This document shows, piece after piece, positions 9,332 through 18,373 of a stretch of 64,000 nt of DNA. The notes below the pieces were generated by a model, which was not told the origin of the DNA, did not search any database, and was given only the letters and a program-made list of their open reading frames with translations. The first letter of the stretch is position 1, and each line of letters opens with the position of its first letter. Source of the stretch: CAWDMC01 sp963803295 (lineage in GTDB: Bacteria; Acidobacteriota; Terriglobia; UBA7540); the NCBI GenBank assembly GCA_963803295.1, contig CAWDMC010000002.1, forward strand, positions 444,816 to 508,815, given 5' to 3'. A program made the translations under genes and the position numbers.

Positions 9332-10705
9332 CTATTTCCCGACCTCGCGACGAAGCAGTTTGGCACGCTGCTGGGCCTGCCATTCCTGGTCAGGACTCTC
9401 GTGATGCGAGAGTTCCAGATACCGTTCGTAGGCGACCAGGGCCTCGCGACGCGCTCGGAGATGGTCGTAACAAGTCGCTAGGGCAAAATAGAGCGCCGGA
9501 GGCGAGTCGGGGACTTTCAGCAGGGCCTCAAGCAGCGGGATCGTTTCCGCCCAGTGCTTGTCCAGGTACAATGCAGTGGCGAGACCCTGCGCTGCGGCGC
9601 GATTCTGTGGGTTCAGTTTTAGCGCCGTGCGGTATTCGGCGGCCGCTTCCGAATACTTTCCCTCGTCCAACAGAGTCTTGGCCACGGCGCGGTGCAGATC
9701 CGGCTCGTCCGGGCTGGCGGCCAGAGCCTCTCTGTAGAACTTCTCAGACTCCGGAAAATTCTTCAGCAAGGCATTAACGTCGCCGAGTGCTGCGGCCAAG
9801 CCGGGCGTGTCAGGTTTGGCCGCATAAATCGCTTTTAGATTGGACAGGGCTTGTTCATTCCGGGCCAACTGCAGATTTACTTTGGCAAGGTGAAATCGAG
9901 TTTCAAGATCGTTCGGCTCCGCCGCCAGATATTTCTCAAAATACCCTGACGCCTCTGCAGCTTTGCCCAGACCCTCGGCGGCTAACGCCATTCCTAAAAC
10001 GGCCTGCGGCAGCTTCGGATCGATTGCCGCCTTCTCGAATTGCGCCAACGCTTCGGCATAGTGCTTCTGGCTCAGCTCGAGCTGGCCCAGATCGTAGTGA
10101 GCAATTCCAAGATCGGGCTGACTGCTCACCACCAACTGGAACTGCTTTTCCGCCGCGCTCGTCTGCCCGCTGCGAGAGAGAGCGCGGGCATAGTAGAGCC
10201 GGGCGCGCGGATGCGAGGGCTTCAGCTCGGTAGCCTTACCCAGTTGTTCTGCCGCTCCTGCCGGATCGTTCATCTCCAGTAGTATCACTCCGAGATTGAG
10301 CCGAGCCTCGAAGAGGTCAGGCTTGAGCTCGAGGGCCCTCCGGTAGGCGAGCACCGCATCCTGTTTGCGGTGCAGCGCCGAATCCGTATATCCCAGATCA
10401 AGCCAGGCAGGAACCAAGTCCGGCCGAGCCTTAACGATAGCCGCGAGCGCTTCGGCCGCCGTCACGAAATCCTTCTGATCGAGTGCCTTCTGGGCATTCT
10501 CAAGGAGGGAAGGAATATCTGGTGAGGCTGGGGCCTTGGCAGCCTGACCGGCGAGGCAGTTGGCGGCCGTGAAGATTAGCACGAAGACTAAAAAGACAAG
10601 GATATCGGTTACTGCCTGAGCCGTGCCGCGACCAGCCTGTCTATAGCAGAGGCACCGCGGCCCAGAGGCCTCAATCTGGCAGCAACCGGTCTCGTCAGAC
10701 TTCAT
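9332..10705 (-). CDS. TPR-repeat protein, probably membrane anchored
   Basis: This 457-residue protein has an N-terminal hydrophobic helix (DILVFLVFVLIFTAANCLAG, about residues 34-53) that may be a signal anchor or a lipoprotein signal, followed by about eleven tetratricopeptide repeats. Typical repeat cores are AWLDLGYTDSALHRKQDAVL, ARLNLGVILLEMNDPAGAAE and AHYDLGQLELSQKHYAEAL. TPR arrays mediate protein-protein contacts; no catalytic domain is visible. It heads a two-gene minus-strand operon with the gene ending at 8127. The 5' region it shares with the divergent gene at 11093 contains a 20-bp palindrome. Confidence 0.85.
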   Translation of the reverse strand: MKSDETGCCQIEASGPRCLCYRQAGRGTAQAVTDILVFLVFVLIFTAANCLAGQAAKAPASPDIPSLLENAQKALDQKDFVTAAEALAAIVKARPDLVPAWLDLGYTDSALHRKQDAVLAYRRALELKPDLFEARLNLGVILLEMNDPAGAAEQLGKATELKPSHPRARLYYARALSRSGQTSAAEKQFQLVVSSQPDLGIAHYDLGQLELSQKHYAEALAQFEKAAIDPKLPQAVLGMALAAEGLGKAAEASGYFEKYLAAEPNDLETRFHLAKVNLQLARNEQALSNLKAIYAAKPDTPGLAAALGDVNALLKNFPESEKFYREALAASPDEPDLHRAVAKTLLDEGKYSEAAAEYRTALKLNPQNRAAAQGLATALYLDKHWAETIPLLEALLKVPDSPPALYFALATCYDHLRARREALVAYERYLELSHHESPDQEWQAQQRAKLLRREVGK

Positions 10706-10740
10706 AAATCTCGAATCTCGCTAGCGCTAAGGGACCCTAA

Positions 10741-10760
10741 GCACCAATTACAATTTGTGC
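10741..10760. promoter_or_regulatory. Candidate operator palindrome between divergent genes
   Basis: The half sites GCACCAATTA and CAATTTGTGC pair at 8 of 10 positions as inverted repeats (GCAC-x-AATT around the centre). The site lies 35 bp upstream of the minus-strand TPR gene. The rest of 10706-11092 holds no gene that I can support. Function is inferred only from symmetry and position. Confidence 0.35.
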
Positions 10761-11092
10761 CTAAGTCGCACGGTCTTAGATGCTTGCCGCTGACGCCAGG
10801 TAACGGGAGGCCTGAAATCGAACCTCGATGGATCACGAACCGACAAGGCGGTCCGCGGAAGACCAGGAACCCCTTAAAGTGCCTTCTCGGCCGTCCCGCA
10901 GCAAGCCCCCAAGGTCTAGCAGAGTCTTTGGCCAGAAGCAAGTCCAGGGCAACTTCAACCGTCAAATCTCCATCTTATAGGCACGGAGACCGGCAGAGCG
11001 AACTGGTCGAGCGATCTGCGGGGAAAGTCATCCACTTTTCCGCGAAATCGTCTATGATTCCAGGTGGGTCGAAGTTCGAAAGGGAGGCCAGT

Positions 11093-11977
11093 ATGAAGCG
11101 CTGGTTCCGTACCATCTTAATTGCGCTTGTGTGCACGGTTGCCATGAGCGCCACGATTTGGGCTGTCGGCGGCCAGCAGCCTGCTGGTGCATCGAACCCC
11201 ACCCCTGCGACCAACCCTGCCCCAGCACCTGACGGATCGACCTCGACCCCATCGTCGAGTACCAGTGCTCCCCCTGCGACGCCTACAGGCCCCACGACGA
11301 CACAGGGATACATCCCTCCTCCGGCCAACGCTCCGCCTGTGGTGCCTGCCGGTAGTGCGCTTTACGTGCGGCTGACCACTACCCTTACAGACAAAACGAA
11401 CAAGACGGGCGACCCCTTCACCGGCGAAGTCACCAAGCCGATCACGGCTAATGGGGTCGAGATTATTCCGGCGGGAAGCATGGTAGACGGTCATGTGGCT
11501 TTCATAAAACCCTCCGGGCGCATCACGGGCAAGGCCGAAATGCGCTTGGTTCTCGACAGCATCATTACCCCCGAGGATGTGAAGTATCGCCTGGCTGCTG
11601 GCCTCGAGGAAGCCAAAGGCGGGGCTTGCGCCGGCATGAAGAACGACGACGAAGGCACAATCCAGGGATGTGGCAAGAGCAAGAAGGACGCCATGAAGGA
11701 CGCCGGGATTGCCGGCGCCGTGGGGGCGGGAGCCGGTGCCACCGTGGGCTTAGGCCATGAGATCGATTGCGCCTACTACGGGAATTGCGGTGGTCCTGGT
11801 ATGGGTACGGATATCGGCTATGGCGCCGCCATCGGTGCCAGTACAGCGCTGATCTACCACTTCTTCAAACACGAAAAACACATCATCCTGGTTGAAGGCA
11901 CTGCCCTCACCTTTGTCGTGAGCCGCACCTCGAGTGCCGACGCTCAGCCCGTCTCGCAGGCGGCCGCGAAGGAGTAG
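11093..11977 (+). CDS. Exported TrbI-like beta-barrel domain protein of unknown role
   Basis: The product is 294 residues from ATG 11093, which is preceded by AGGGAGG. A signal peptide (RTILIALVCTVAMSATIWA) is followed by a low-complexity Pro/Thr/Ser linker (residues about 25-80). A domain follows with GSALYVRLTTTLTDKTNKTGDPF and VEIIPAGSMVDGHVAFIKPSG, which resembles the conserved core of TrbI/VirB10-type periplasmic proteins. The C-terminal part has a glycine-rich helix pair (GIAGAVGAGAGATVGLG) typical of a glycine-zipper segment. Such single proteins are common in Acidobacteriota genomes and are not linked to conjugation. No other secretion gene is nearby, so a conjugative role is unlikely. 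Confidence 0.7.
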   Translation: MKRWFRTILIALVCTVAMSATIWAVGGQQPAGASNPTPATNPAPAPDGSTSTPSSSTSAPPATPTGPTTTQGYIPPPANAPPVVPAGSALYVRLTTTLTDKTNKTGDPFTGEVTKPITANGVEIIPAGSMVDGHVAFIKPSGRITGKAEMRLVLDSIITPEDVKYRLAAGLEEAKGGACAGMKNDDEGTIQGCGKSKKDAMKDAGIAGAVGAGAGATVGLGHEIDCAYYGNCGGPGMGTDIGYGAAIGASTALIYHFFKHEKHIILVEGTALTFVVSRTSSADAQPVSQAAAKE

Positions 11978-12070
11978 GCGGTCTGCAGCAACCTAAGGCG
12001 AGAGGCTTCCCGCAAGGTACTGTCACCTGCCCGTACGAGTTCCATTCTGGTAGTCAGTTTCATCGGTTAA

Positions 12071-13072
12071 TCAACTTCGTCCCGGAACCGGTGCGCCCTG
12101 CGGCAGAAGATTCTTCCGGCTCAGTTCCACCCAGAAGTCCGGAGGAATCTCGAAGCTCATCAGGCGGAAATTTTCCTCGATCTCCGCTACGGATCGGGAT
12201 CCAGGGATAATCGAAGCGACTGCCGGATGCGCGAAAGGGAACTGCAGCGCAGCGGCCCTGAGTGGGACTTCGTGCTCCGCGCAGACAGTCTCGATCTGGC
12301 GGACTCGCTCGAGAATATCAGGAGGGGCCGGGGAGTAGTTGAACAAAGCGTCAGACCGGGCTCCAGTAGCGAGAATTCCGCTGTTGAAGGGCGCACCGAT
12401 GATGATGCTGATCTTCTTTTGGAGGCATAGCGAAAGCAGATCCTCCATTCCGGTATATTCTAGAAGCGTGTAGCGACTGGCGATCAAGAAGCAGTCAAAA
12501 TCAGCCTCGCGCGCGAATCGTGCGGGCATCTCACCCTGATTCATGCCTGCGCTGATGGCCCGGATCTTCCCTTGCTCGCGCAGTTTGGCCAGGGCCGGAT
12601 AGGCGCCTTCGATGGCATCTTCGTAATGATCGTCAGCGTCATGGATGTGGGCGATATCGATCCGGTCGAGCCCAAGGCGTTCGAGACTCTCCTGGAACGA
12701 ACGCATTACCCCGGCGTAACTGAAATCGAAAACAGGGCGGTACTGGAGCGGATTCTCATAACCGCAATAGGGTTCGGCGCCCTCGACGGGATCGACTGGC
12801 AATAGCACACGCCCCACTTTTGTCGCCAGGACGAAGGCTTCCCGCTGCCGCCCGGAAAGCGCCCTGCCCATGCGGATCTCGCTTTTGCCGCAGCCATACA
12901 GTGGAGCCGTGTCGAGCAGGTTTACCCCGAGCGCGAGCGCCCGATGAATGGTGGCAATTGCCTGCCCTTCAGGTACGTCCCTATAGTAGCCCGCCAACGG
13001 GCCGCCACCTAGGCCTAAGCGGCTTACGGCCAGAGTGGTTTTGCCGAGCGGGACTTTTTCGCTTGGATCCAT
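12071..13072 (-). CDS. Aldo/keto reductase, aldose 1-dehydrogenase-like
   Basis: This is a 333-residue NAD(P)H-dependent aldo/keto reductase. The catalytic tetrad is visible: Asp and Tyr in LLDTAPLYGCG, Lys in LATKVGR and His in DIAHIHD. The phosphate-binding region SIIPGSRSVAEIEENFRLM is near the C-terminus. The long insertion YCGYENPLQYRPVFDFSYAGV is seen in the D-threo-aldose/L-fucose 1-dehydrogenase branch, so oxidation of a free (deoxy)sugar to a lactone is a reasonable guess. It is the third gene of a minus-strand operon with the transaldolase-like and isomerase genes, 17 bp after the former. Confidence 0.88.
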   Translation of the reverse strand: MDPSEKVPLGKTTLAVSRLGLGGGPLAGYYRDVPEGQAIATIHRALALGVNLLDTAPLYGCGKSEIRMGRALSGRQREAFVLATKVGRVLLPVDPVEGAEPYCGYENPLQYRPVFDFSYAGVMRSFQESLERLGLDRIDIAHIHDADDHYEDAIEGAYPALAKLREQGKIRAISAGMNQGEMPARFAREADFDCFLIASRYTLLEYTGMEDLLSLCLQKKISIIIGAPFNSGILATGARSDALFNYSPAPPDILERVRQIETVCAEHEVPLRAAALQFPFAHPAVASIIPGSRSVAEIEENFRLMSFEIPPDFWVELSRKNLLPQGAPVPGRS

Positions 13073-13089
13073 GTTCGTGGCGCTTCCAT

Positions 13090-14178
13090 TCAGTTCGTTA
13101 CGGGCTCTCTGGTTGTTACAGCGTGGCTGGGGGAAAGCGCCTGGCGACGTTCTTTAACTGCCGCCGACAGGGTATCCCAGCCCTTCACGAACATCTCGCG
13201 GAAGTACTGAAGCGGTCCAAACGGTTCGAACTCTTCCACCGTAAGCCCGTCATCGAGATAGGCTTTGCGAAAATCAGGGAGCTTGCTCACTAACTCAGCA
13301 ATTACGACCGCGGGGACAGGAGTATCCATGCGAGCTTCGATTGGCGGATTGGCTTCGATCAATTCGAGCGCGGTATTCCAGTTGATGGTGATGTGTACGG
13401 CCCCGCCAACCATTTCCGTGAAATGGTGAATCCCGCGCGCACCCCCGCCGAGCATGATGACGGGATAGCCGCGCTCTTGGAAGAGGCGATACTGCTTGCG
13501 TGCCACGGCACATCCGGCCTGATGAAGCACGGCGTCTGAGATGTCGATGCCCTCGCGTCGCACATAATTTGCCAGGTACTCATCGAAAATCCCCGAAATG
13601 TGAGTCACGTAAAAAGGCGGCCGGCATCCTGTCTTTTGGGAAGCCCGGCGATACAGCTCACAAGTCTCGACCGCCTGCTTAATCGCGAATACCTCGGTGG
13701 CAATAATCGGCATGTTCTCGGCAATTAAGATTTCGAATGCTTTCAGGCCGGCTTCACTACAGGGAATCTTGGTGATGAAGTTCTTTTCCAGCTTGCGAAA
13801 CCGCAGGGCTTCTTCCACGATGAAATCCGGGTCATGGTCACCGTGGGGATCGCCTTGGATGGAGACGAGTCCCTCCAGTCCTGGCTTGCGCTCGTAAAGG
13901 GGCAGGAACTTCTCCATGACGCGCTCGGTGAGTCGCTGCATGACGCGTTCGGTGGCTGCCCGATCGTCTGCAACCTGCCGGACCACGCTGTCGATCTCGC
14001 TCTGGGCGTATGCCGACTCTGACTTCTCCCTAAGCATGCGGGCGCAGAAGGTCGGGTTGGTTGTGCACGCTATAGCGCCGGCGGCGATCGCCTGATCCGC
14101 CTCGGCTAAGGTCGGGTTGTTTATCCAGAGCCGCGTCGGTGTTTCTCTCGTGACGCGCTCGAAATATCCGTCTTTCAT
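13090..14178 (-). CDS. Transaldolase-family protein
   Basis: This 362-residue TIM-barrel protein shows transaldolase hallmarks: TTNPTF near residue 40 and the Schiff-base lysine in FITKIPCSEAGLKAFEIL. PFYVTHISGIFDEYLA and VIMLGGGARGIHHFTEMVGG follow. It is longer than the short TalC/FsaA group (about 220 residues) and closer to a divergent transaldolase/fructose-6-phosphate-aldolase branch. It would transfer a dihydroxyacetone unit or cleave a ketose phosphate in the cytoplasm. The start overlaps the stop of the upstream isomerase gene by 4 bp (ATGA), showing translational coupling. Confidence 0.83.
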   Translation of the reverse strand: MKDGYFERVTRETPTRLWINNPTLAEADQAIAAGAIACTTNPTFCARMLREKSESAYAQSEIDSVVRQVADDRAATERVMQRLTERVMEKFLPLYERKPGLEGLVSIQGDPHGDHDPDFIVEEALRFRKLEKNFITKIPCSEAGLKAFEILIAENMPIIATEVFAIKQAVETCELYRRASQKTGCRPPFYVTHISGIFDEYLANYVRREGIDISDAVLHQAGCAVARKQYRLFQERGYPVIMLGGGARGIHHFTEMVGGAVHITINWNTALELIEANPPIEARMDTPVPAVVIAELVSKLPDFRKAYLDDGLTVEEFEPFGPLQYFREMFVKGWDTLSAAVKERRQALSPSHAVTTREPVTN

Positions 14179-15116
14179 TGCGATTGCTCCTCTCCACCGG
14201 GATCCGGCCCTATCTTTGGGTAACCGGCAGCTTCCCTTGAGTGCGCCGCCTCGTCACGGCGATGCGTGCTTTGTGGACAAGCAATTTGCTCCAGACTGAG
14301 CATGGACTCGAACCCCTTCTGGACTATCTGCGCAGGATCGGCGGTGCTCAGGTTTTTATTCCAAATCTCGAGGGAGAACGCACCTTGATAGTTCAGCTTT
14401 CGTAGCGCCCGGAAAAGCGGCTCATAGCGTAGAGTTCCCTCACCAGGAAACGTTCGATAGTCATGATGTACCCGGAGTTGCTCCGGGGGAACGTCCATGG
14501 CGTCCGAGAGGTGAACCAGGAATACCTTCTCGCCGCAGCTCCCGGCTAAGTCGGTAATCAGCGAACCGCCGAGCGAAAAGTGAAACCAATCCAGCGTCAG
14601 GCCTCCGTTCTCGCAGTCAGCGGCAGATACAATTCTCCACGAGGTGGCGAGATCTCTCACCTCGGCAGCCGTGAACGGGAATTCGAGCGCAATACGAACC
14701 TCATGCTCGGCTGCTGCCTCGCAGACAGCCCTAAAACGGGCAGGGGCGCCGTCGAATGATCCCCGGCTGAGGGCTGGAACCACAACCACGATATCGCAAC
14801 CAAGCCCACGCGATATCTGACAGATATGATGGGTTCTGGCCAAAACGCGCGGAAAGTCAGCCTCTTTCGCCTCCTGCCAGCCACCGAGGAAGCACAGTTC
14901 CACCAGCTTCAATCCGCCCTGGTCGAGCCAGCCTGAGATGTCATGCAGCGAATTTCCTTCGCGGACGGCGGCGTCAATATCTTCAAGCCACAGTCCGATT
15001 TGGCAAAAGCCTGCGGCGGCGGCGAGCTGAATCTGCCGCTGAACTGGTATGTTCTTAATCGTTGCGGTATTAAGACAGAACCGTTTCCGTATTGAACTCC
15101 ACGCTCGCTCTTGCAA
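14175..15116 (-). CDS. Sugar phosphate isomerase/epimerase (xylose-isomerase-like TIM barrel)
   Basis: The product is up to 313 residues. The body is an AP-endonuclease-2/IolE-like barrel: FCQIGLWLEDIDAAV, GGLKLVELCFLGGWQ, VRIALEFPFTAAEVRDLA, LTLDWFHFSLGG and ALRKLNYQGAFSLEIWNK, with the usual metal-binding Glu/Asp/His pattern. These enzymes isomerise or epimerise keto-sugars. It is the first gene of the three-gene minus-strand operon, divergent from the operon beginning at 15546. A site resembling the GntR operator lies about 100 bp upstream. A start nearer the barrel (RKRFCLNTATIKN) is possible. Confidence 0.8.
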   Translation of the reverse strand: MQERAWSSIRKRFCLNTATIKNIPVQRQIQLAAAAGFCQIGLWLEDIDAAVREGNSLHDISGWLDQGGLKLVELCFLGGWQEAKEADFPRVLARTHHICQISRGLGCDIVVVVPALSRGSFDGAPARFRAVCEAAAEHEVRIALEFPFTAAEVRDLATSWRIVSAADCENGGLTLDWFHFSLGGSLITDLAGSCGEKVFLVHLSDAMDVPPEQLRVHHDYRTFPGEGTLRYEPLFRALRKLNYQGAFSLEIWNKNLSTADPAQIVQKGFESMLSLEQIACPQSTHRRDEAAHSREAAGYPKIGPDPGGEEQSQ

Positions 15117-15209
15117 GGCTTGACACCGCCTGAGGAATGACTTGAAAAACGGTCGAGCAACGCGAAAAAAACGATTCGATTTCCAGGGCCTTCGTGTGTC
15201 TGTTTTCTA

Positions 15210-15232
15210 CACACTGTCGGACATCATACAGT
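15210..15232. promoter_or_regulatory. Candidate GntR-family operator, site 1
   Basis: The core GTCGGACATCATA (15216-15228) matches the right half of the perfect palindrome at 34272-34290 (GACATCGTA) with one change; the left half is weaker. It sits upstream of the minus-strand isomerase operon, consistent with control by the GntR regulator at 34411. Confidence 0.45.
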
Positions 15233-15452
15233 ACTGGGCCCTGCCGTTTCAACCGGGGCCGGGCATCGCGTTTTCGTAGTGCTCTGGAATCGCTCCCAGA
15301 AGACGGGCTAACGATGTTAGAAGTAACTGGCGGTAAACGGGCACTTTTTAGGTAGTTTCTGACCCCCGACATCGAGACGATTGAGACCGCGGAGTCCGTG
15401 AAGACCGTTGAAGGCCGTGCCGCAAGCTTGACATCGCTTTTTCCCCGTGATA

Positions 15453-15471
15453 TACGACGTCGGACATCCCA
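15453..15471. promoter_or_regulatory. Candidate GntR-family operator, site 2
   Basis: TACGACGTC-G-GACATCCCA (15453-15471) matches the palindrome at 34272-34290 at nearly all positions of the left half and at GACATC of the right half. It lies about 75 bp upstream of the plus-strand operon that starts at 15546. Bases 15117-15545 otherwise hold no gene. Confidence 0.6.
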
Positions 15472-15545
15472 AGTGAGGGGTGGACTTGGCGGGCGGCGGT
15501 GCGCCGCCCGCCAAAAAAAATGGGAAAGAAGAGACCGGCCGAATC

Positions 15546-16337
15546 ATGAGTGCTCAGGACGCCTGTTTCACCGAAAAACGAATTATTCTCGGTATCTGGC
15601 AGCAGTTTCCCATCCCCAGGATGTCACGCTACTTGGCCCAGTCCGGGTGGGAGTGGATTATCCTGGATTTGCAACACGGGCCTATGAACTTCGAAACCCT
15701 GTACGAATGCATCCACACCATTCGGGCTGAAGGAGCCAAGGCCTTCGTCAGGGTTCCGATCGGAGCGTATAGTGACGTGCAGCGGTGCCTCGATCTGGGC
15801 GCACATGGAATCGTCCTTCCCATGGTCAACTCTCCCGGGGAAGCGCAGCAGGCTGCCTACGCGGCAAAATATCCGCCGCTCGGGGGCAGATCCAAAGGGG
15901 GAGATGCCCAGTATCACTACGGGGAGGACTACCCGGAAAGAGCCAATCGCGAAACCACTTTGCTCGTTCAAGTCGAGCATATCAACGCTGTGAGAGCGGT
16001 TGAAGATATTCTGGCGGTGGATGGCGTGGACGGCTGTTTTGTCGGTCCAACGGATCTCGCGCTCTCGATGGGTTTGCCACGCACCAACTTTGAGAATGTG
16101 CCGGAGCACAGGGAGGCGATCCGGCGAACGGTTGCGGCATGCAGGGCTGTGGGGAAGATGGCCGCCTGCAACACATATTCGCCCTCCGAGGCCCGGGAAA
16201 AGGCCAGGCAGGGATACGAGTGTATCACCATGGAATCCGACGTCGACCTGCTAGTCGGGGCTTCACGGCGACTTCTCTCGAGCCTTCGATGCCAGATGGA
16301 AGGAGTTCCCGCCACGCTTGCAGCGGATCAGCGCTAA
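15546..16337 (+). CDS. HpcH/HpaI aldolase family protein
   Basis: This 263-residue class II aldolase has ILDLQHGPMNFETL, AFVRVPIG, LGAHGIVLPMVNSPGEAQQA, LLVQVEHINAVRAVEDIL with the metal-binding Glu, and GCFVGPTDLALSMG. The family cleaves 2-keto-3-deoxy acids to pyruvate and an aldehyde, as in KDR or 4-hydroxy-2-oxoheptanedioate aldolases. It opens a long plus-strand operon (15546 to at least 21867) of sugar catabolic genes. ATG 15546 was chosen because the upstream extension has low coding character and overlaps operator site 2. The exact substrate is unknown; a 2-keto-3-deoxy sugar acid is likely given the context. Confidence 0.88.
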   Translation: MSAQDACFTEKRIILGIWQQFPIPRMSRYLAQSGWEWIILDLQHGPMNFETLYECIHTIRAEGAKAFVRVPIGAYSDVQRCLDLGAHGIVLPMVNSPGEAQQAAYAAKYPPLGGRSKGGDAQYHYGEDYPERANRETTLLVQVEHINAVRAVEDILAVDGVDGCFVGPTDLALSMGLPRTNFENVPEHREAIRRTVAACRAVGKMAACNTYSPSEAREKARQGYECITMESDVDLLVGASRRLLSSLRCQMEGVPATLAADQR

Positions 16338-16393
16338 CGCGGAAGACTCAATGAAGTAGTTCACTTCTTCAGGCGTTCTGCCAGGAGGTAGAG

Positions 16394-17818
16394 ATGATCA
16401 GGAAACCTAAACTTGGAATCTTGGGGTTTTCGGACGGCGAACCGGAGGTCCATGAGCAGCTCAAGGGGTTCGTGCAGAGCACCCTGAACGGGATCGCCGA
16501 TGCCCTTGAGAAGAGCGGTGAGGTTGACATTGTCAGAGGCGACCGACTGGTGAATTCGGTCGAGTTGGCTAAAGAGGAATCACTGAAGATGGTGGCCGCG
16601 AAAGTAGACGGCACCGTTTTTTCATATGGCGTTTTCAGTTTCCCTAACTTCTCCGCCATTGCCGCCAAGAACGGCAAGGGTCCCTTTCTTCTGGCTGCCA
16701 ACCTGCTACCCGACTGGCCCGGGATGGTTGCCATGCTGGCCTCCGGTGGCGCGCTGCATCACTTGGGCATCGAGCATTTCAGAGTTGCCGGGGACGTGAA
16801 CCGCAAGGAGATCCTGGACAAGTATCTGACATTCTCCCGCTGCGCCCGGGTCGTGAGCAGCCTGAATGGGCAGAAATACGGCATGATCGGCGGACGCAGC
16901 CTGGGAATGTATAGCGCTGTGGTCAGCATGCAGGACTGGCAACAGAAATTCGGAGTGGATGTCGATCATCTTGACCAGTCGGAGATCGTCAGAATCGCCG
17001 AAACTATCCCCGAAGAGCAAGTGGAAAAGGCCTTCAAATGGCTGAACGAAAACATCGGCGAAATCAAATACGATGACCAGCAGTTGACAGTCGAGAAGCT
17101 CAAGACACAGATCCGCCACTATGAAGCAACGCGTCAGATCATCGAGACGAACAAGTTCGACTTCGTGGGTGTGAAGTGCCACTACGAGATGAGCCGCCAT
17201 TACTGCACGCAGTGCCTAGGCGCGGCATTCTTCAACGATCCCTACGACTGGAATGGGCCGAAAGAAACCACGGTGTTCTCCTGCGAGGCGGACGGGGATG
17301 CCGGATTGACCATGCAGATTCTGAAGCTGCTCACCGGCGATCCGGTAATCTTCATGGATGTGCGGCACTACGATCCGGACTATGACGTTATGGTGTTCTG
17401 CAACTGCGGATCGCAATCAACCTGGTACGCCGCCAAGTCGGACGATCCCAAGGAGAATCTGAAGCACGTTACCATGTTTCCCGCTCTTAAGATCTACTCG
17501 GGCGGCGGAGCTCACGTCAACTGTATGACCAAGGCTGGTACAGCCACCATCGCCAGACTCAATCGCACCAAGGGCCGCTATCGCATGACGATTATCCCGG
17601 CCGAGTTTGTGGAGCTCCCGCGTGAGAAGATGAAAGAAACGACGGAGGAATGGCCGCACGTCTTTGCCAAGCTCCCCTTTGACCACAACATCTTTCTCGA
17701 CCGGTTCGATGCTAACCACTGTCACGCTGTCTATGGCGATCATGTGGAGGAGCTTAAGATGATCTGCAAGATGCCTCGAGGTCGACGTGGAGCTGCTGGC
17801 GTGATGACCGGCGGTTGA
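16394..17818 (+). CDS. L-fucose/L-arabinose isomerase-family protein
   Basis: The 474-residue product aligns in character with the FucI/AraA fold: an N-terminal Rossmann-like part (KLGILGFSDGEPEVHEQLKGF), a second domain containing KYGMIGGRSLGMYSAVVSMQDW, VGVKCHYEMSRHYCTQCLG and VFSCEADGDAGLTMQIL where a metal-binding Glu/Asp pair lies, and a C-terminal barrel. The members isomerise aldoses to ketoses using Mn2+. Several members of this branch have other substrates, so the sugar cannot be named. A good GGAGGT ribosome site precedes ATG 16394, 57 bp after the aldolase gene. Confidence 0.85.
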   Translation: MIRKPKLGILGFSDGEPEVHEQLKGFVQSTLNGIADALEKSGEVDIVRGDRLVNSVELAKEESLKMVAAKVDGTVFSYGVFSFPNFSAIAAKNGKGPFLLAANLLPDWPGMVAMLASGGALHHLGIEHFRVAGDVNRKEILDKYLTFSRCARVVSSLNGQKYGMIGGRSLGMYSAVVSMQDWQQKFGVDVDHLDQSEIVRIAETIPEEQVEKAFKWLNENIGEIKYDDQQLTVEKLKTQIRHYEATRQIIETNKFDFVGVKCHYEMSRHYCTQCLGAAFFNDPYDWNGPKETTVFSCEADGDAGLTMQILKLLTGDPVIFMDVRHYDPDYDVMVFCNCGSQSTWYAAKSDDPKENLKHVTMFPALKIYSGGGAHVNCMTKAGTATIARLNRTKGRYRMTIIPAEFVELPREKMKETTEEWPHVFAKLPFDHNIFLDRFDANHCHAVYGDHVEELKMICKMPRGRRGAAGVMTGG

Positions 17819-17914
17819 CCCTCGACGGACGAACCGGCCTTGCCCCTCCTCAGCCAGGGAGGGGAATTTGGGTCCGGAGCGATTTAAGCAGAGGGGAGAA
17901 GGGAATTGCGAGAC

Positions 17915-18361
17915 ATGAGGATAGCCATTGGCTGCGATCATTTGGGGTTGCCGCTGAAAGAGGAGATCGTCAAGTTGCTGAAAGAGCGCAAGATTTACTT
18001 TGAGGATTACGGTGTCCATTCACCGGACAAAGTCGACTATCCCGATATCGCGGAGAAGGTCGCCGGGGCCGTACAGCGGGGTGTGTCGGATCGAGGGATT
18101 CTCGTTTGTGGGACCGGCATCGGGATGGCCATTGCGGCCAACAAAGTGCCGGGAGTTCGCGCGGCCGTGGTTCACGATCCATACTCAGCGGAGCGGTCTC
18201 GCAAGAGCAATGATGCTCAGATTCTGGCCATGGGATCGCTGGTGATCGGCCCGCAAGTGGCGCGCTCCCTGGTGTCAATCTGGCTGGATTCCGAGTTTCA
18301 GGGTGGGGACTCTACCCGGAAAGTGGAGAAGATCGAGCAGCTCGAGAAGAAATTCAGATAG
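17915..18361 (+). CDS. RpiB/LacAB-family sugar-phosphate isomerase
   Basis: The 148-residue product begins MRIAIGCDHLGLPLKEE and has DYGVHSPDKVDYPDIAEKVA and RGILVCGTGIGMAIAANK, with the active-site Cys and the conserved His/Asp loop of RpiB. These enzymes interconvert aldose and ketose phosphates (ribose-5-P/ribulose-5-P, or erythrulose-4-P/erythrose-4-P in the DerI/LerI/EryI branches). Because the next two genes encode a DhaK/DhaL kinase, the tetrulose-phosphate role is more attractive than ribose. ATG 17915 is preceded by a purine-rich GGGGAGAAGGG. It lies 96 bp after the isomerase gene. Confidence 0.9.
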   Translation: MRIAIGCDHLGLPLKEEIVKLLKERKIYFEDYGVHSPDKVDYPDIAEKVAGAVQRGVSDRGILVCGTGIGMAIAANKVPGVRAAVVHDPYSAERSRKSNDAQILAMGSLVIGPQVARSLVSIWLDSEFQGGDSTRKVEKIEQLEKKFR

Positions 18362-18373
18362 GGAGATATCCTC

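Noticed and set aside
11093..11977. A VirB10/TrbI conjugation gene
   Set aside because: Only a short domain is similar and no other conjugation gene is near.
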